Assembly: GCA_902783905.1 (NCBI GenBank)
Contig: CACZSP010000275.1
Span: forward strand, 1 to 7,711
Origin: an uncultured Ruminococcus sp.
Lineage (GTDB): Bacteria > Bacillota > Clostridia > Oscillospirales > CAG-272
DNA length: 7,711 nucleotides
Direction: 5' to 3'
Below the pieces are notes generated by a model, which saw only the letters and a list, made by a program, of their open reading frames with translations, was not told the DNA's origin and ran no database searches. The first letter of the stretch is position 1; each line of letters begins with the position of its first letter. Of the stretch, positions 1 through 5,945 are shown one piece after another. The position numbers and the translations under genes were made by a program.

Positions 1-196
1 CGGCTGCCTTCCCGGGTAATTCCGGGGTATCCCTCGAACTCGTCGTCCTCAAGCTGAGACAGGAATTCGTACAGGTCGTCCTCGTCGGCTTCCCTGAAGC
101 GCCGCAGTATCAGACGTTCGGTTAAGGCAATACCGCACAATTCGTGTGCGGAGATTGCCTTAAGATCCCGTCGGTATAAGATATCCTCTCCGTCAC
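1..196 (-). pseudogene. RimJ/RimL-like GNAT acetyltransferase, 5' part, split by a palindromic repeat and cut by the window edge
   Basis: The minus strand from position 122 to the left edge reads TERLILRRFREADEDDLY and continues in frame to the end of the window. TERLILRRF is the typical first beta strand of RimJ/RimL-type GNAT acetyltransferases, which transfer acetyl from acetyl-CoA to amino groups. No ATG or GTG exists in this frame; the only possible start is a TTG at 138-140 that lies inside the repeat and has no ribosome site. A GTG at 194-196 has an AAGGA site (203-207) six bases upstream and overlaps the previous gene's stop as GTGA, but its frame ends at a TAA made by the repeat after 24 codons. 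Deleting 38 bp (the repeat minus one TTAA) gives MTERISYTDGILTERLILRR in one frame. I infer an insertion-disrupted gene. Rescue from the TTG, or intact alleles in other cells, are possible. Family identity is fairly sure; loss of function is inferred. Confidence 0.72.
122..163. repeat. 42-bp palindromic repeat (MITE-like), left copy
   Basis: The outer arms TTAAGGCAAT (122-131) and ATTGCCTTAA (154-163) are perfect inverted repeats. The inner arms CCGCACA (133-139) and TGTGCGG (145-151) are also perfect and enclose the loop ATTCG. Only A132 and AG at 152-153 are unpaired, so the whole element can fold into one 17-bp hairpin in DNA or RNA. The first 38 bases match the copy at 7593-7630 at 35 positions, in the same orientation. 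The ends carry TTAA, which could be a duplicated target site (net insertion 38 bp) or part of the element; the reading frame of the interrupted acetyltransferase gene favours the former. There is no transposase in the window, so it would have moved in trans. It could also be called a REP-like or palindromic unit. The family name is not known to me. Confidence 0.85.
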
Positions 197-1020
197 AGCG
201 CGTCCTTCGGACAGTTTTTCACACACTCCATGCAGAGGATGCACTCCGTCCCGTTCTTCCTGCTTCTTGAATTGTCGGTGACGTCCACGTCCATCGGACA
301 TACCTTGCGGCATCTTCCGCAGCCGACGCACCTGTTTTTGTCGCATTTGATTCGTATCACCGAAAAGTAGCTGGCGGGCTTAAGGAACACCGTTACAGGA
401 CAGATATACTTGCAGAAAGCACGGTTGTCCCTGAAAGCGAACGCCAGCGCGATACCGGCGGCGTAGTACGCCGCGTTTCCGGCGATAAACGCGAAGAACA
501 TTATTCTCTCAATATTTCCGACGTGCGCGAGAAACAGCGCAGCGACGAAGATCAGCGACAGCGTGAAGGTTACGTACCTGATCCATCCGAGTTTTTTTCG
601 CGGGTTTTGCGGCACCCTGTACGGAAGAAAATCAAGCACTGCGGCGGTCCAGCAGGCGTACCCGCACCATCCGCGGCCGAAGATCAGCGGGCCGAATATC
701 TTCGCGACGGCGTAATGTATGGTGGCAGCCTCGAACACTCCGGTGAAAAGGTAGTACCAGAATCCTTCGATCTGCATATTTTCCCCGCAGATAAGCCCGA
801 GATATACGAGCATGTACGTCCCCACGAGAAGCTGGACGACCCGACGCGCGTACCGGTACTTCCTTTGCAGCAGAACAAGTCCGAAAGCGATCGAAATGCC
901 GATGTAACTGAAATTGAAAAGGTAGAAGATATTGTCCTTGGTCAGCCAGAGCGTGACGGCAACGGCTTCGAAGACAATGAGTATCAACGCAGGAAAAACG
1001 TACTGTTTTATCTTTTTCAT
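193..1020 (-). CDS. NapH-like membrane protein with two 4Fe-4S clusters
   Basis: A 275-residue integral membrane iron-sulfur protein. Hydrophobic segments lie at about residues 8-26, 33-52, 61-78, 88-108, 148-167 and 172-196. Between them is GRGWCGYACW (115-124), the NapH/MauN/NosR-type cytoplasmic cysteine motif, although the usual proline after the second cysteine is a tryptophan. CKYICP (203-208) is the second such motif. The C-terminus is a bacterial 2x[4Fe-4S] ferredoxin domain: C231, C234, C237, C241-P and C260, C263, C266, C270-P. Family members pass electrons between membrane quinols or soluble carriers and partner reductases; here no partner enzyme is adjacent, so the donor and acceptor are unknown. 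The start has GGAG five bases upstream and lies 22 bp after the polymerase gene, suggesting co-transcription. Its stop overlaps the GTG of the downstream acetyltransferase gene. Family call is confident; physiological role is not. Confidence 0.88.
   Translation of the reverse strand: MKKIKQYVFPALILIVFEAVAVTLWLTKDNIFYLFNFSYIGISIAFGLVLLQRKYRYARRVVQLLVGTYMLVYLGLICGENMQIEGFWYYLFTGVFEAATIHYAVAKIFGPLIFGRGWCGYACWTAAVLDFLPYRVPQNPRKKLGWIRYVTFTLSLIFVAALFLAHVGNIERIMFFAFIAGNAAYYAAGIALAFAFRDNRAFCKYICPVTVFLKPASYFSVIRIKCDKNRCVGCGRCRKVCPMDVDVTDNSRSRKNGTECILCMECVKNCPKDAL
203..207 (-). promoter_or_regulatory. Shine-Dalgarno site for the GTG start at 194-196
   Basis: On the minus strand AAGGA is followed by six bases (CGCGCT) and then GTG. 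The site lies inside the last codons of the 4Fe-4S gene, and the GTG overlaps that gene's TGA stop. This arrangement is typical of translational coupling. It decides that the acetyltransferase gene originally began at 196 rather than at the TTG inside the repeat. Confidence 0.6.
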
Positions 1021-1042
1021 TTACGCTCCGCCCCATAGAATG

Positions 1043-2551
1043 TCAGTTGCCGGATCTGTGACCGCCGACCTGTTTGTTGCGCTCGACGGTCGTCGCGCCT
1101 TTTTCAAGGTTCATCCCCTTGATGATGGCGTTTTTCCCGAACCGTTTTTTCAGCATTATTTCGGTCTCCTGGATCTTCCGCTCCTTTTTCCGGGCGTCGC
1201 TTTCGGCCGCGCTTTCCTTTGCCACCCGTGCGGGATCATCGAACATGCTGATCTCTATCTGCCCGCCGCCGGAAGGCGCCCGCGCCTCGTCGATCACGTG
1301 ATTTGCGACGACGTACATCCGGCGCACGGTGAGATCCCTGTCGACGATCCGGTCGTACAGCTCAAGGACCTTGCCCGTGATCAGCCGTGTGGAGGAAGAA
1401 TACTCGCCGAGATTGATCGAACCGTGCGCCGTCTTCGGCGCTTTTCTGCCGTATCTGTCGGCTTCAACGGCGCCGGAATAGCCGCCGTCGGAAATATTTC
1501 CGACGTCATATCCGACCGTGAGCACAATCTGGTCGGTAACGAGTCTTTTTTCAACCAGGTCGAGGACAAGCAGATCGGTCATTTCCCTGACTATCAGCCG
1601 TCCCTTTTCAAACGCGTATGGCTCGGAAAGGACCTGACCGGAACTCAGGCTGCTGTTTACAGGTACGTAAGACTTCACGTCGGCGATCGTCGTCGGCTCC
1701 CATCCCCATGCGTGATTGATCAGCAACTCGGCGTTCACTCCGAACTCCCTGTAGAGGGACTCCTCGTCGTCGATCGAACGGCGCGCGATATCTCCCAGCG
1801 TGTACAGCCCGAGCCTTTCCAGTCTGCGCACCGTGCCGGCCCCGATGCGCCAGATATCGGTCAGCGGCTGATGATCCCAGAGCTGCCGGCGGAAGCCCGC
1901 GACGTCGAGAGAAGCGATTCTCACGCCGTTTTCGTCGGCCGGAATGTGTTTCGCCGTTACGTCCATGGCGACCTTGGCAAGGAACATATTCGTCCCGATA
2001 CCCGCCGTCGCGGTTATACCCGTCTCGGCAAGCACGTTTTTTATCAGCCGCATGGCAAACTCGCGCGCGTCAAGGCGGTACAGCTTCAGATACTGCGTCG
2101 CGTCGATAAATACCTCGTCCACCGAATATGCGAAGATATCCTCGGGAGCCACGTGGCGCAGATATATCGAATATATCTTTCCGCTGACCTTCATATATTC
2201 CGCCATGCGCGGCGGGGCTTTGATGAAATCGACCTCGAGCGTCGGATCCGACTTCAGTTCGTTGAGGTAAATCGATTTCCCGGAGAACGGTCTTACCCTG
2301 AGGAAAGCGCGCCTCTGCCTGTTCACCTCGTCCACCTTTTGGATCGCCTCGAAAAGTCTTGCCCGGCCGGGGATGCCGTAGGATTTGAGAGACGGAGACA
2401 CCGCGAGACAGATCGTCTTTTCGGTCCGGCTCTCGTCTGCGACGACAAGATTGACCGAAAGCGGATCGAGTCCGCGCGCGACGCATTCGACCGAGGCGTA
2501 AAACGACTTCAGATCGATGGCGATATACGTTCTGTTCCCGTCGTCGGTCAT
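1043..2551 (-). CDS. Y-family translesion DNA polymerase (UmuC/DinB superfamily)
   Basis: A 502-residue Y-family polymerase, which copies past damaged template bases at low fidelity. The palm begins with IAIDLKSFYASVE (10-22), giving metal ligand D13 and the steric-gate region F17-Y18. The second catalytic pair is D145-E146 in YSVDEVFIDA. The GITATAGIGTNMFLAKVAMD stretch (178-197) is the conserved palm helix region. The DIWRIGAGTVRRLERLGLYT segment (232-251) is the helix-hairpin-helix thumb, and about 300-420 is the little-finger domain. QIEISMF (431-437) resembles a beta-clamp binding peptide. The basic tail ends in ERNKQVGGH, a C-terminus I associate with a Firmicutes subgroup longer than DinB (about 350 residues) and resembling Bacillus YqjW/UvrX. 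GGGGGGAAG precedes the ATG. It lies 39 bp after the ACT gene. No LexA-type operator (GAAC...GTTC) is visible just upstream, so SOS control would have to act at an earlier promoter. No umuD-like gene is present. Confidence 0.95.
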   Translation of the reverse strand: MTDDGNRTYIAIDLKSFYASVECVARGLDPLSVNLVVADESRTEKTICLAVSPSLKSYGIPGRARLFEAIQKVDEVNRQRRAFLRVRPFSGKSIYLNELKSDPTLEVDFIKAPPRMAEYMKVSGKIYSIYLRHVAPEDIFAYSVDEVFIDATQYLKLYRLDAREFAMRLIKNVLAETGITATAGIGTNMFLAKVAMDVTAKHIPADENGVRIASLDVAGFRRQLWDHQPLTDIWRIGAGTVRRLERLGLYTLGDIARRSIDDEESLYREFGVNAELLINHAWGWEPTTIADVKSYVPVNSSLSSGQVLSEPYAFEKGRLIVREMTDLLVLDLVEKRLVTDQIVLTVGYDVGNISDGGYSGAVEADRYGRKAPKTAHGSINLGEYSSSTRLITGKVLELYDRIVDRDLTVRRMYVVANHVIDEARAPSGGGQIEISMFDDPARVAKESAAESDARKKERKIQETEIMLKKRFGKNAIIKGMNLEKGATTVERNKQVGGHRSGN

Positions 2552-2590
2552 GCGCGCTTCCCCCCTCTCTTTTTTCCTTGCGCGATTTTG

Positions 2591-2956
2591 TCAGATGATC
2601 GCGTACCCTTTCGCTTCGAGTGCTTCAAGCGCGGGTTCCAGATTTTTGCTTTTTACGAGAAAATAATCGGTATTAAAGGTGGATACGGCGAAAACGGGGA
2701 TCCCCCTTCCGGCAAGCGCGCCCGAAATATCCGACAGAATTCCCGTAAGCGAGAAATCAAGTATTCCGCGGATCCGGAAGCAGCGCCATCCGTCCTCCCG
2801 AGCCGAAACGTCCCGCGGAAGATTCCCGGTACGGCAGACTACCGATATCTCCTCGTCCGTTTTACCTATGAACAGCGGTTCCGACCCGAGATCAATACTT
2901 CGGAAGTCATCCGCCCTGCAGACGGAAAACTCTCCGGAAAACAATTCAAGTTCCAT
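2591..2956 (-). CDS. ACT-domain protein (CASTOR-like/ACT_7 type)
   Basis: A 121-residue protein with two ACT-like halves. The C-terminal half has the clear signature: RIRGILDFSLTGILSDISGA (61-80), then AGRGIPVFAVSTFNTDYFLV (82-101), then a final helix with the LEALEAKGY pattern common to such proteins (110-118). ACT domains bind amino acids or other small ligands and usually regulate a partner enzyme. Free-standing members of this kind are widespread in Bacillota and are mostly uncharacterised. The gene starts 3 bp after the GNAT stop with only a weak ribosome site (GGA seven bases upstream), so its translation probably depends on coupling to the preceding gene. It carries no catalytic domain. 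The ligand cannot be told from the sequence. The pairing with a GNAT enzyme may reflect only co-transcription. Confidence 0.85.
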   Translation of the reverse strand: MELELFSGEFSVCRADDFRSIDLGSEPLFIGKTDEEISVVCRTGNLPRDVSAREDGWRCFRIRGILDFSLTGILSDISGALAGRGIPVFAVSTFNTDYFLVKSKNLEPALEALEAKGYAII

Positions 2957-2959
2957 ATT

Positions 2960-3433
2960 TCAGTCCAGTATCAGTTCCATCAGCGTTTCTTTCGGTCTCA
3001 TGCCCATTTTGTCGTAAAATGCTCTCGCCGGGTCGTTTCCCTCCCATACGCAGAGGGATACGTCGTAACATCCTTCGCGGCGCGCCTCGTTTTTTACGAA
3101 TCCGAACAGTTCGCTCCCGACGTGCGTGCCGCGCCGGCTTTCGTCTACGCAAAGGTCGTCGATAAACATCGATCTGCGCGGTATCATCGTAGTTGTAAAC
3201 CGGGGCGTCCTGATGACGCAGAGCGCGTACCCGACGACGAGTCCGCTCTCGTCGACGGCGACGTACGAGCGCCTGCTTTCATCGTTTAAAATTGCGGCAA
3301 GCTCTTCGGGCGTGTATTTTGCGGTCCCGGGGATCAGCAGATCCGGGCGTATGGCGGCATGTATCTCGAGCACCTGGCGCAGAAGGACCGTGATGCGCCC
3401 GATATCCTCTTCCGCGGCTTTTCTGATAAGCAT
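2960..3433 (-). CDS. GNAT family N-acetyltransferase
   Basis: A 157-residue, single-domain acetyltransferase. It begins with the strand-helix pattern MLIRKAAEEDIGRITVLLRQ (1-20) and continues with the beta strands SYVAVDESGLVVGYALCVI (56-74). The acetyl-CoA pyrophosphate loop is RRGTHVG (100-106), after the strand MFIDDLCVDES (89-99). The late NDPARAFYDKMGM segment (133-145) is motif B, with Y140 at the position that often acts as general acid in the family. The substrate is not predictable; small amines, aminoglycosides or protein N-termini are all possible in this family. GGGGAG lies six bases before the ATG, and the gene starts 3 bp after the HD gene stop. It is unrelated in detail to the RimJ/RimL-like GNAT fragment at the left edge, so the two are not a recent duplication. 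Confidence 0.93.
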   Translation of the reverse strand: MLIRKAAEEDIGRITVLLRQVLEIHAAIRPDLLIPGTAKYTPEELAAILNDESRRSYVAVDESGLVVGYALCVIRTPRFTTTMIPRRSMFIDDLCVDESRRGTHVGSELFGFVKNEARREGCYDVSLCVWEGNDPARAFYDKMGMRPKETLMELILD

Positions 3434-3436
3434 GAT

Positions 3437-4003
3437 TTACTCCCCGGTTCCCGACAGTCCGATATCCGCCGCATACGGCTTCATTCCGTCGATACAGATC
3501 CGCGCGACCTCGGACACGTCCATTCCGAGCATTTCACAGCCGCCGGTTATAAGATCCCTGTCGCATTTTGCTGCAAATTTTCTGTCCTTGAACTTCTTCA
3601 TAAAGCTTTTGACTTCGAGATCCGTAATTCCGTTGGGGCGCATCCTGGCGCACGCCTGGATGATACCGGTCAGCTCGTCTACGGTATAAAGACTCTTCTC
3701 CATATTTGTTTCCGGCTTCACGTCGTTGCAGTGTCCGTATCCGTGACTGAGTATCGCTCGGACGTCGGACGGATCAACTCCGGCGGCAAGAAGCTCCTTT
3801 TCGGTGTGAAGAAGGTGCTCGTCCGGGTATTTTTCGTAATCGTAGTCGTGAAGATACCCCACAGCCATCCAGTGTTCGCGGTCTTCGCCGAAGCGCTCCG
3901 CCATAGCCCCCATCGCGTACATAACGTTCTTCGCGTGAATAATGAGATGGCGTTCGCTCACCTGAGAATCGTTCAGTTCTTTTGCTCTTTCAAGCGTTAG
4001 CAT
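3437..4003 (-). CDS. HD-domain protein, predicted metal-dependent phosphohydrolase
   Basis: A 188-residue HD-domain protein. Candidate metal ligands in the classical order are H23 in HLIIHAKNV (19-27), H52-D53 in GYLHDYDYE (49-57), H87 in ILSHGYGH (84-91) and D109 in YTVDELTG (106-113). The family hydrolyses phosphoester bonds, often of nucleotides; small solitary members like this are usually annotated as hydrolases without known substrate. The final part (130-188) is helical and contains four cysteines (147, 156, 170 and C92 earlier) with no evident zinc pattern. The ribosome site AGGAGAGGA precedes the ATG. The gene starts 29 bp after the GH172 stop and ends 3 bp before the GNAT gene, so the HD, GNAT and ACT genes form the tightest cluster of the window. 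Fold call is good; substrate unknown. Confidence 0.9.
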   Translation of the reverse strand: MLTLERAKELNDSQVSERHLIIHAKNVMYAMGAMAERFGEDREHWMAVGYLHDYDYEKYPDEHLLHTEKELLAAGVDPSDVRAILSHGYGHCNDVKPETNMEKSLYTVDELTGIIQACARMRPNGITDLEVKSFMKKFKDRKFAAKCDRDLITGGCEMLGMDVSEVARICIDGMKPYAADIGLSGTGE

Positions 4004-4018
4004 TTTTCCTCTCCTGCT

Positions 4019-4032
4019 GCGCTCCGGAGCGC
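4019..4032. other. 14-bp perfect palindrome between the GH172 stop and the HD gene
   Basis: GCGCTCCGGAGCGC is its own reverse complement and lies directly after the GH172 TGA, just before the AGGAGAGGA ribosome site of the HD gene. In RNA it could form a 5-bp stem with a CCGG loop that separates the two cistrons. It lacks a U-tract. It could also be a protein-binding site. Confidence 0.4.
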
Positions 4033-5133
4033 TCAGTTAATTTCGAGATCGTTGGCGCAGGGCAGCGCGGGAAAAGATTCGCAGACGTGATCGAGATAGA
4101 AAAAGGCGACGGAGGAAATATCGTCCTGCAGCGGAAGATATCTTTTTCTGGGAAGGGTGATCTCGTCTCCGGGTCTCCAGCCCAGCGCCTGTATCGTCAC
4201 GCGGATATCCTCGCAAAAATACACGGGATCGCAAACGTGCCAGCGGTACATGCCGAACCGGGTCTGCGATTCGTAAAGTCCGTCGGGACGGACGACGCGG
4301 GCAAGCCCCGCGTACGGCGTGCAGTACTCGCGGTATGCTCCTCCGACGTCGAAATTGTATGATCCGCAGAAATAATCCTCCGTCCCGGTGCCGCAGATCG
4401 TAGGGAAGTCCCGGTCTCCGTCAAGGTAGAATTTTATCTCTCCCTCACCCCACCATCCGCGGTTGTTCACTCCCCAGAAAAGATAGGTCCCCACGTACTG
4501 TCCCTTTCCCTTAACACCGTCGAGTATAGTGCAGACCTGCCCGTACGGCAAAGGATTGACGCGCCTGAACTGAGCGTGAAAGTAACCGAGGTCATCCGGC
4601 AGTTCCGTTTCGAGATAATTGATCTGATAATACAGATTGACGGCGTCGGGGGAAACGTTTTCCATCGTGATACGGAAGCTTTTGTAAAAAGGCATCTCCC
4701 AGTAGCAGTTGAAGGCGCGGCGCGGGTTAAAGCAGACCATCGCCGAGGTCAGCTGCTGATGCGTCATATATTCGGCGGATGCAAAGAAATCCCCGACAGG
4801 CACCTCGACGGAGGGCGTCTCGCTCCCGTCCCAGTAGAACCTGATTATCAGCGAACGGTTGCGTTTGGCGTTATCCGTCATCCAGATCTGCCGGATGACG
4901 CCCGAGCCCTTCACGTTCGCCAGTTCGACGGTGCCTTTCGCCGGAATGATCACGTAAGGATTGATCTTCCATCCGACGCCGAGCTCGTGAGCGCAGACGG
5001 CGCTGACGCCGTCTGCGGCCATTCCGCCCTTTCCCTTCTCACCAGTCGGATTTTCGGGCGATACCGAACGGCTTCTCGCGTCCGAAAGGCGGCACAGACT
5101 CAAGCCGCTTCCGCTTGCGTTGTCAAAAAACAT
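4033..5133 (-). CDS. GH172 glycoside hydrolase (DUF2961)
   Basis: A DUF2961/GH172 protein of 366 residues. Characterised members cleave or rearrange fructofuranosides and arabinofuranosides (for example difructose dianhydride I synthase/hydrolase and D-arabinan enzymes). Landmarks are LSDARSRSVSPENPTGEKGK (16-35), IRQIWMT (80-86), VEVPVGDFFA (109-118), FNCYWEMPF (141-149), WGVNNRGWWGEGE (220-232) and GTGTEDYF (248-255). The glutamates E230/E232 and E252 lie where the family's catalytic acids occur. There is no signal peptide, so it should act in the cytoplasm on imported oligosaccharides, yet no transporter or sugar regulator is nearby. I chose the ATG at 5133 because GGGAGGA (5143-5149) lies nine bases upstream and homologues start close to the LSDA motif. 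ATGs at 5142 (ATGA overlap with the nitroreductase stop) and 5151 are alternatives. It is a one-domain protein of usual length, with an unusually high number of cysteines. Confidence 0.93.
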   Translation of the reverse strand: MFFDNASGSGLSLCRLSDARSRSVSPENPTGEKGKGGMAADGVSAVCAHELGVGWKINPYVIIPAKGTVELANVKGSGVIRQIWMTDNAKRNRSLIIRFYWDGSETPSVEVPVGDFFASAEYMTHQQLTSAMVCFNPRRAFNCYWEMPFYKSFRITMENVSPDAVNLYYQINYLETELPDDLGYFHAQFRRVNPLPYGQVCTILDGVKGKGQYVGTYLFWGVNNRGWWGEGEIKFYLDGDRDFPTICGTGTEDYFCGSYNFDVGGAYREYCTPYAGLARVVRPDGLYESQTRFGMYRWHVCDPVYFCEDIRVTIQALGWRPGDEITLPRKRYLPLQDDISSVAFFYLDHVCESFPALPCANDLEIN

Positions 5134-5138
5134 CCCGT

Positions 5139-5825
5139 TCATTCCTCCCATTCGAAGTTTTCGCGCCCGGCGCCGATCTCAAAGTGGCATTTCACGATTC
5201 CGAGATCTATCTTAAGACAGGGACCGATCTTTCCGGCTTCGCCCCGCACTTTGCCGCCGGTTCGGGTAAATCTGAACTTCTGCTGATTTACAGCCGTGGG
5301 GGCGAGAAGCGCGGCGCGCACACCCTCCCTGAACCATGCCGGAGAGTCGGACGTAATATTGCTCACCTCTTCCGGCGTTTTGCTTTTTCTTGCGTTCCCG
5401 GACGTCGTCCCGTAGCCGAGAGAGATTATAATGACCTCCCGCTCGTCCCGGTCGGTCTCGGCTTTGCTTTTCCCGTGGGTCAGCGCCGCCCAGCAGGTGT
5501 TGAGCCCGAGTCTTTGCGCCTCGAGGACCAGCAGCTCGCCGTAATACCCGCAGCGCTCGTCAAGATCCGGTATATCCTTTTTACCGACCAGAGATATATA
5601 ATCCCGGCAACCTCCGAAACGCCCGTATTTTGCGAGTGCGGCGCCGAAGCATTCCGGCTCGTCGTATACGATCTGAATATGCAGTCCGCTCTCTTCGTTG
5701 ATCCGCGACAGATACGCTCCGAGTTTTTCGCGCGTTTCCGCCGGAATCGGTCTGCCGGTGTACTGCCTGACGCTGTGCCGCGTCTCCATTATGCGGAGGT
5801 ATTCCTCCCTGTTTGCTGCGGTCAT
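5139..5825 (-). CDS. Nitroreductase family protein (TM1586-type)
   Basis: A 228-residue flavin oxidoreductase of the nitroreductase superfamily, closest in layout to the TM1586_NiRdase group, in which two half domains are fused. The FMN-binding start is ETRHSVRQYTGRPIP (14-28), with the R-x-S-x-R phosphate motif at 16-20. GYYGELLVLEAQRLGLNTCW (93-112) is the core helix and the GLNTCW flavin loop. LLAPTAVNQQKF (173-184) repeats the substrate/flavin-contact motif, and KIDLGIVKCHFE (205-216) is the conserved late strand-helix. Such enzymes reduce nitroaromatics, quinones or flavins with NAD(P)H; the natural substrate here is unknown. The start is supported by AGGAG at 5831-5835. It follows a 118-bp gap and may be the first gene of the downstream operon. 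Its last codons carry the ribosome site of the GH172 gene. Confidence 0.9.
   Translation of the reverse strand: MTAANREEYLRIMETRHSVRQYTGRPIPAETREKLGAYLSRINEESGLHIQIVYDEPECFGAALAKYGRFGGCRDYISLVGKKDIPDLDERCGYYGELLVLEAQRLGLNTCWAALTHGKSKAETDRDEREVIIISLGYGTTSGNARKSKTPEEVSNITSDSPAWFREGVRAALLAPTAVNQQKFRFTRTGGKVRGEAGKIGPCLKIDLGIVKCHFEIGAGRENFEWEE
5143..5149 (-). promoter_or_regulatory. Shine-Dalgarno site GGGAGGA for the GH172 gene
   Basis: The site lies inside the last codons of the nitroreductase gene. It is nine bases from the ATG at 5133 but directly abuts the ATG at 5142 and overlaps the one at 5151, so it supports 5133 as the start. Placement inside the upstream gene suggests translational coupling of the two genes. 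Confidence 0.6.
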
Positions 5826-5943
5826 TTTTACTCCTGTATTTCTGAATCAAATATGTCGGCCGACGCAACCGGCCGCAATCCGGCAAGAAACAGGCAGGAG
5901 TGCCGCCCTGCCGTCTCCCGCGCCGGATCCCGGTTATCCGGGA
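5826..5943 (-). promoter_or_regulatory. 118-bp gap, possible promoter region for the nitroreductase-to-left-edge block
   Basis: This is the largest internal intergenic gap. It contains the AGGAG ribosome site (5831-5835), a 10-bp palindrome GTCGGCCGAC (5855-5864), and a GGCAGG/CCTGCC hairpin (5893-5898 with 5907-5912). It is bordered by an 8-bp perfect hairpin at the stop of the upstream gene. Around 5843-5853 the sequence is AT-rich, as expected near a -10 box, but I see no pair of -35 and -10 boxes with good spacing. The palindrome could be an operator; this is inference from position only. Confidence 0.3.
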
Positions 5944-5945
5944 TC
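5926..5945. terminator. Stem-loop at the stop of the 220-residue protein gene, weak terminator candidate
   Basis: GATCCCGG (5926-5933) and CCGGGATC (5938-5945) form a perfect 8-bp stem with the four-base loop TTAT. The stem overlaps the TGA stop at 5944-5946. On the minus strand no U-tract follows, so it is not a standard intrinsic terminator for the upstream gene. On the plus strand ATTTT follows, but no plus-strand gene lies upstream. It may attenuate transcription or protect the 3' end of the message. Confidence 0.35.

Noticed and set aside
122..346. A 74-codon minus-strand frame from 346
   Set aside because: Most of it is out of frame inside the 4Fe-4S gene. Only its last 24 codons, from the GTG at 196, are meaningful, as the start of the split acetyltransferase.
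932..3289. A 785-codon open frame on the plus strand
   Set aside because: It lies antisense to the polymerase, ACT and GNAT genes, all of which show clear family motifs. Its translation has no recognisable domain and follows from the GC-rich codon pattern of the opposite strand.
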